Shown here in pieces: positions 41,095 through 43,299 of a DNA stretch of 43,299 nt (position 1 is the stretch's first letter; every line of letters starts with the position of its first letter). Under the pieces are notes generated by a model, which had not been told where the DNA came from, searched no databases, and saw only the letters and a program-made list of their open reading frames with translations. Source of the stretch: Deltaproteobacteria bacterium (GTDB lineage: Bacteria > Desulfobacterota_B > Binatia > UBA9968); NCBI GenBank assembly GCA_005879255.1, contig VBKY01000101.1:1-43299 (forward strand). Direction: 5' to 3'. The position numbers and the translations under genes are program-made.

Positions 41095-42015
41095 TCAACT
41101 CACCATTTCGGGCGATGCCCTGAGCAGCGCGTCCAGGTTGAGCTGCCGTGCCTCCATTTGCTCGCGCAAGTGATGCAAATCCTCGCGATACTTGAACACG
41201 CAGCCCATTGTTTCGACGACGGTGTCATCATCCAGATTCTTGCGGTTGAGCGCGATTAACGCCGAAGCCCAATCCAAGGTTTCGGCCACGCCGGGTCGCT
41301 TGTAAAAATTCATCTCCCGCACTTTCTGCATGAAAGCGCAAATTTGCCGCGCCATCTTGGTTTCGACCTCGGGAAATTTCGTCGTAATGATCTCATATTC
41401 TTTCTCGAAGCTCGGATACTCAATCCAATGGTAGAGGCAACGGCGTTTGAGAGCGTCATGAATTTCCCGCGTCCGGTTGGACGTGAGAAAGACGTAGGGC
41501 CGGTGCTTCGCGGCAATGGTGCCGAGCTCGGGAATGGTGATCTGAAAATCCGACAGCACCTCGAGCAAAAAAGCCTCGAACTCCATGTCGGCGCGATCGA
41601 TCTCGTCGATCAAAAGTACCGGTGGACTGGCGCCGTTGGTTTGAATCGCCTCCAACAAAGGCCTCTGGATTAGATACTCTTGAGTAAAGATTTCGGTTTC
41701 GACTTTTTCCTTGTCTCCATGTTCGACTTCTTCGAGCTTGATGCGCAGCATCTGCTTGGGATAGTTCCATTCGTAGAGCGCGGTGTTGGAATCCAAGCCC
41801 TCGTAACACTGCAGCCGGATGAGCTTGGCGTCGAGCACTTTCGCCAACACTTTAGCGATCTCAGTCTTGCCGACCCCCGCTTCGCCTTCCAGAAGCAGCG
41901 GCTTCCCCATAATTAGCGACAGATAAACGACTGTCGCCAACGCACGGTCGCAGACGTATTTTTCTTTGAGCAAGATCTCCTGGACTCGTTCAATTGTCAG
42001 TTGTTCTGGATTCAC
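41095..42015 (-). CDS. MoxR-type AAA+ ATPase, CoxD-like
   Basis: A 306-residue AAA+ ATPase. Walker A GEAGVGKT at residues 44-51, Walker B PVLLIDEIDRAD, sensor segment YVFLTSNRTREIHDALKRRCLYHWI, as in CoxD. Partner of the VWA protein downstream, together acting as a chaperone pair that matures a molybdenum hydroxylase. The start is GTG at 42015 with GAGG about 9 bases upstream. It appears to open the long minus-strand run that ends at the GtrA gene. Confidence 0.92.
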   Translation of the reverse strand: MNPEQLTIERVQEILLKEKYVCDRALATVVYLSLIMGKPLLLEGEAGVGKTEIAKVLAKVLDAKLIRLQCYEGLDSNTALYEWNYPKQMLRIKLEEVEHGDKEKVETEIFTQEYLIQRPLLEAIQTNGASPPVLLIDEIDRADMEFEAFLLEVLSDFQITIPELGTIAAKHRPYVFLTSNRTREIHDALKRRCLYHWIEYPSFEKEYEIITTKFPEVETKMARQICAFMQKVREMNFYKRPGVAETLDWASALIALNRKNLDDDTVVETMGCVFKYREDLHHLREQMEARQLNLDALLRASPEMVS

Positions 42016-42580
42016 AATCGCCTCACGTGTAAATTAGTCGATGGCCGGTCACGTGGCAGGATTTTTAGGCCTCTGGCCCGAGTGGAGAATCGCCTCGACC
42101 ACCCCTCCGCCGATGCCCCTAGCCTTGTCCGAAACCGTATAACCCTACTCCCTTTCCTCACGACGATCAATGTCGCCAACCTTGACGCCCCGCCTCGATC
42201 AAAACGCATATGTCGAGCGAATTGGAAGTCATGATCCTCTTCAGGGCTTAATTTAATCATAACAAAGCCGCCCGAATTAACAAAATCCGGGAAGCCGTGG
42301 AAGTTGGTAATCTTTATCGCCAACCCATAGCGAGGAAATGACTATTCCGCCCAAGCTGCGGCTCATCAGAGAACGCTTATGACTATTCATTCCAACGTTG
42401 ACCCCCGAACGCTTTATCGGGGGTCTACCATCGTGGTTTCTTTGGATTCCCGATGAAAGCGCTCGGGAATAACGGACTTTTAGATTGGAATCTCGATGCA
42501 GGAGAGAAAAAATGGCCATGGCGTCTTGTCTTGACGCCAGATATAAGGGGACCGGCCGGTTGTCCGCTGATTAAACCGGC
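42016..42580. other. Intergenic stretch with one repeat copy and no recognised gene
   Basis: This stretch separates the SPOR-domain gene from the MoxR gene, both on the minus strand. Apart from the two-hairpin repeat at 42398-42473, only short open frames without family resemblance or ribosome binding sites are seen. It should contain the promoter of the cox-like run, but no clear -35/-10 or -24/-12 pair was recognised. Confidence 0.5.
42398..42473 (+). repeat. Two-hairpin intergenic repeat, copy C
   Basis: CCCCCGA with TCGGGGG forms the left hairpin, and GGATTCCCGA with CTCGGGAAT the right one, joined by TCTACCA. Both right-hand arms have changed together (CCCGA/TCGGG here, CCCGC/GCGGG in copies A and B), so pairing is kept by compensating changes. 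Confidence 0.8.
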
Positions 42581-43299
42581 CTAATTCGCAGCAACGTAGG
42601 CTTGCTTGAATGCAGTAGTGCTTGCCAGAGTCTTCTTTAGCTCATTGGCCACTTTGATATCGGCCATTTGGCCGACGCGAACCCGATGCCAGGTTTTCGC
42701 ACCAGCTTGGATCGTCATAACATAGGCCTCGTAGCCGTTTTTCTGCAATGTGTTGGCAATCGACTCGGCATCTTTTTTTTCGGCCAACGCCGCCAACTGC
42801 ACGGCCCACTCCCGATTGATTCTGGGCTGAGCGAGCCGGGCAATCATGGTGCTGCGCGACGGCGCAACCGGCACCGGGGGCTTGTAGGGCGCGACCGAAA
42901 GCGCGTATGCCGGTCTTGCCACGACCGCCGCGCGCTTCGCAGGATCTTGCTGTGCGGCGGGCTGAGCATCAGATTTGCCCATCAACTGCAGCATTGGCCT
43001 CGCTTCGATTATTGGTTCCTCCGGTATCAGCGGGATGACCTCGCCTTGGTTAACAAGTGATGCAATACTCCCATACGAGGGCGCCACCATCGCACCAGCG
43101 CCAGGCGCGGTCCTACTCGGCGCGGGCGGCGGTATTTCCTCTTTCGGTATGGCAGGGATCTGTGCAGGCGGCGGCACATTCGGTTTTGATTTCGCCCGCT
43201 CTCTTCCGATCCGATCCAGTTCATTTCGCACCGCACCCAGCTTGGATTTGAATTCCTCCGAAGCGGTCTGTGCTTCATCGCGATTACGAATGACACGAG
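42581..43299 (-). CDS. SPOR domain protein (5-prime end beyond the window)
   Basis: At least 238 residues, open to the window edge: the frame continues upstream of the first internal start candidate as RNRDEAQTASEEFKSKLG, so the start lies outside. The visible N-terminal part is charged and probably coiled-coil. A long Pro/Ala-rich linker follows (about 70-150), and the C-terminus is a SPOR domain (EWAVQLAALAEKKDAESIANT, then GYEAYVMTIQAGAKTWHRVRVG). SPOR domains bind denuded peptidoglycan, so a role in septal or envelope maintenance is likely. No membrane segment is visible in this part; it would be in the missing N-terminus. Confidence 0.85.
   Translation of the reverse strand, partial: RVIRNRDEAQTASEEFKSKLGAVRNELDRIGRERAKSKPNVPPPAQIPAIPKEEIPPPAPSRTAPGAGAMVAPSYGSIASLVNQGEVIPLIPEEPIIEARPMLQLMGKSDAQPAAQQDPAKRAAVVARPAYALSVAPYKPPVPVAPSRSTMIARLAQPRINREWAVQLAALAEKKDAESIANTLQKNGYEAYVMTIQAGAKTWHRVRVGQMADIKVANELKKTLASTTAFKQAYVAAN

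Noticed and set aside
42012..42323. 103-codon minus-strand frame upstream of the MoxR gene
   Set aside because: It overlaps the MoxR start, has no family resemblance and no ribosome binding site, and its composition is shadow-like.

Overview
The window (about 43.3 kb, moderately GC-rich, dense genes with short gaps) reads as chromosomal DNA of an uncultured Gram-negative bacterium. AsmA-like and SPOR-domain proteins and a MacAB-like exporter argue for an outer membrane. Solitary NMT1/THI5-type substrate-binding proteins next to catabolic oxygenases, a DUF4911-like protein, a sigma-54 promoter and several families of short palindromic repeats are what one sees in deltaproteobacterial or related lineages (Binatota, Methylomirabilota, Tectomicrobia). 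The taxon is an inference; no rRNA or tRNA gene was seen.

Layout. (1) 1-3.5 kb: a LigJ-like amidohydrolase divergent from an HpcH/HpaI aldolase (protocatechuate meta-cleavage style chemistry), then a universal stress protein behind a well-formed sigma-54 promoter. (2) 3.6-6.3 kb: a DUF885 protein and endonuclease IV (nfo), separated by repeats that include five TTGAAC copies just before nfo. (3) 6.3-9.5 kb: a mobile element whose single large gene joins a RecB/Cas4-like TM0106-type nuclease, an RNase H-like (YprB-type) domain, a zinc ribbon and an IS66-like DDE transposase. A one-base deletion splits off the last catalytic segment. A decayed second nfo fragment lies beyond it. (4) 9.5-11.6 kb, minus strand: VIT-family transporter, 2-Cys peroxiredoxin, TetR regulator. 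(5) 11.8-16.4 kb: divergent acyl-CoA oxidation operon resembling paaF-paaG-paaH-paaJ, with PaaH split into an active dehydrogenase and a catalytically dead partner. (6) 16.5-21.9 kb: AsmA-like protein, DUF4911-like protein, RNase R. (7) 22-31 kb: two orphan substrate-binding proteins, a cyclic-nucleotide-binding protein, an SDR, a bicupin, a Rieske oxygenase, a secreted beta-propeller dehydrogenase and a 3-hydroxyisobutyrate-dehydrogenase-like gene with a frameshift at codon 5. (8) 31-42 kb: a long minus-strand run: CoxD/MoxR ATPase, CoxE VWA protein, two XdhC/CoxI-type proteins, CTP-dependent riboflavin kinase (DUF120), UbiX, type 2 IPP isomerase, two PNPOx-fold flavoproteins, a MacAB-like exporter, a CBS protein and a GtrA protein. 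(9) A SPOR-domain gene runs off the right edge.

Two items stand out. The first is the nuclease-exonuclease-transposase fusion. The second is the riboflavin kinase-ubiX-idi2 trio, which could by itself supply both substrates of prenylated FMN (FMN and, after dephosphorylation, the dimethylallyl group), embedded among molybdo-flavoenzyme maturation genes and FMN-binding proteins. No UbiD decarboxylase and no CO dehydrogenase or xanthine dehydrogenase structural genes are in view, so the clients of both lie elsewhere or are missing.
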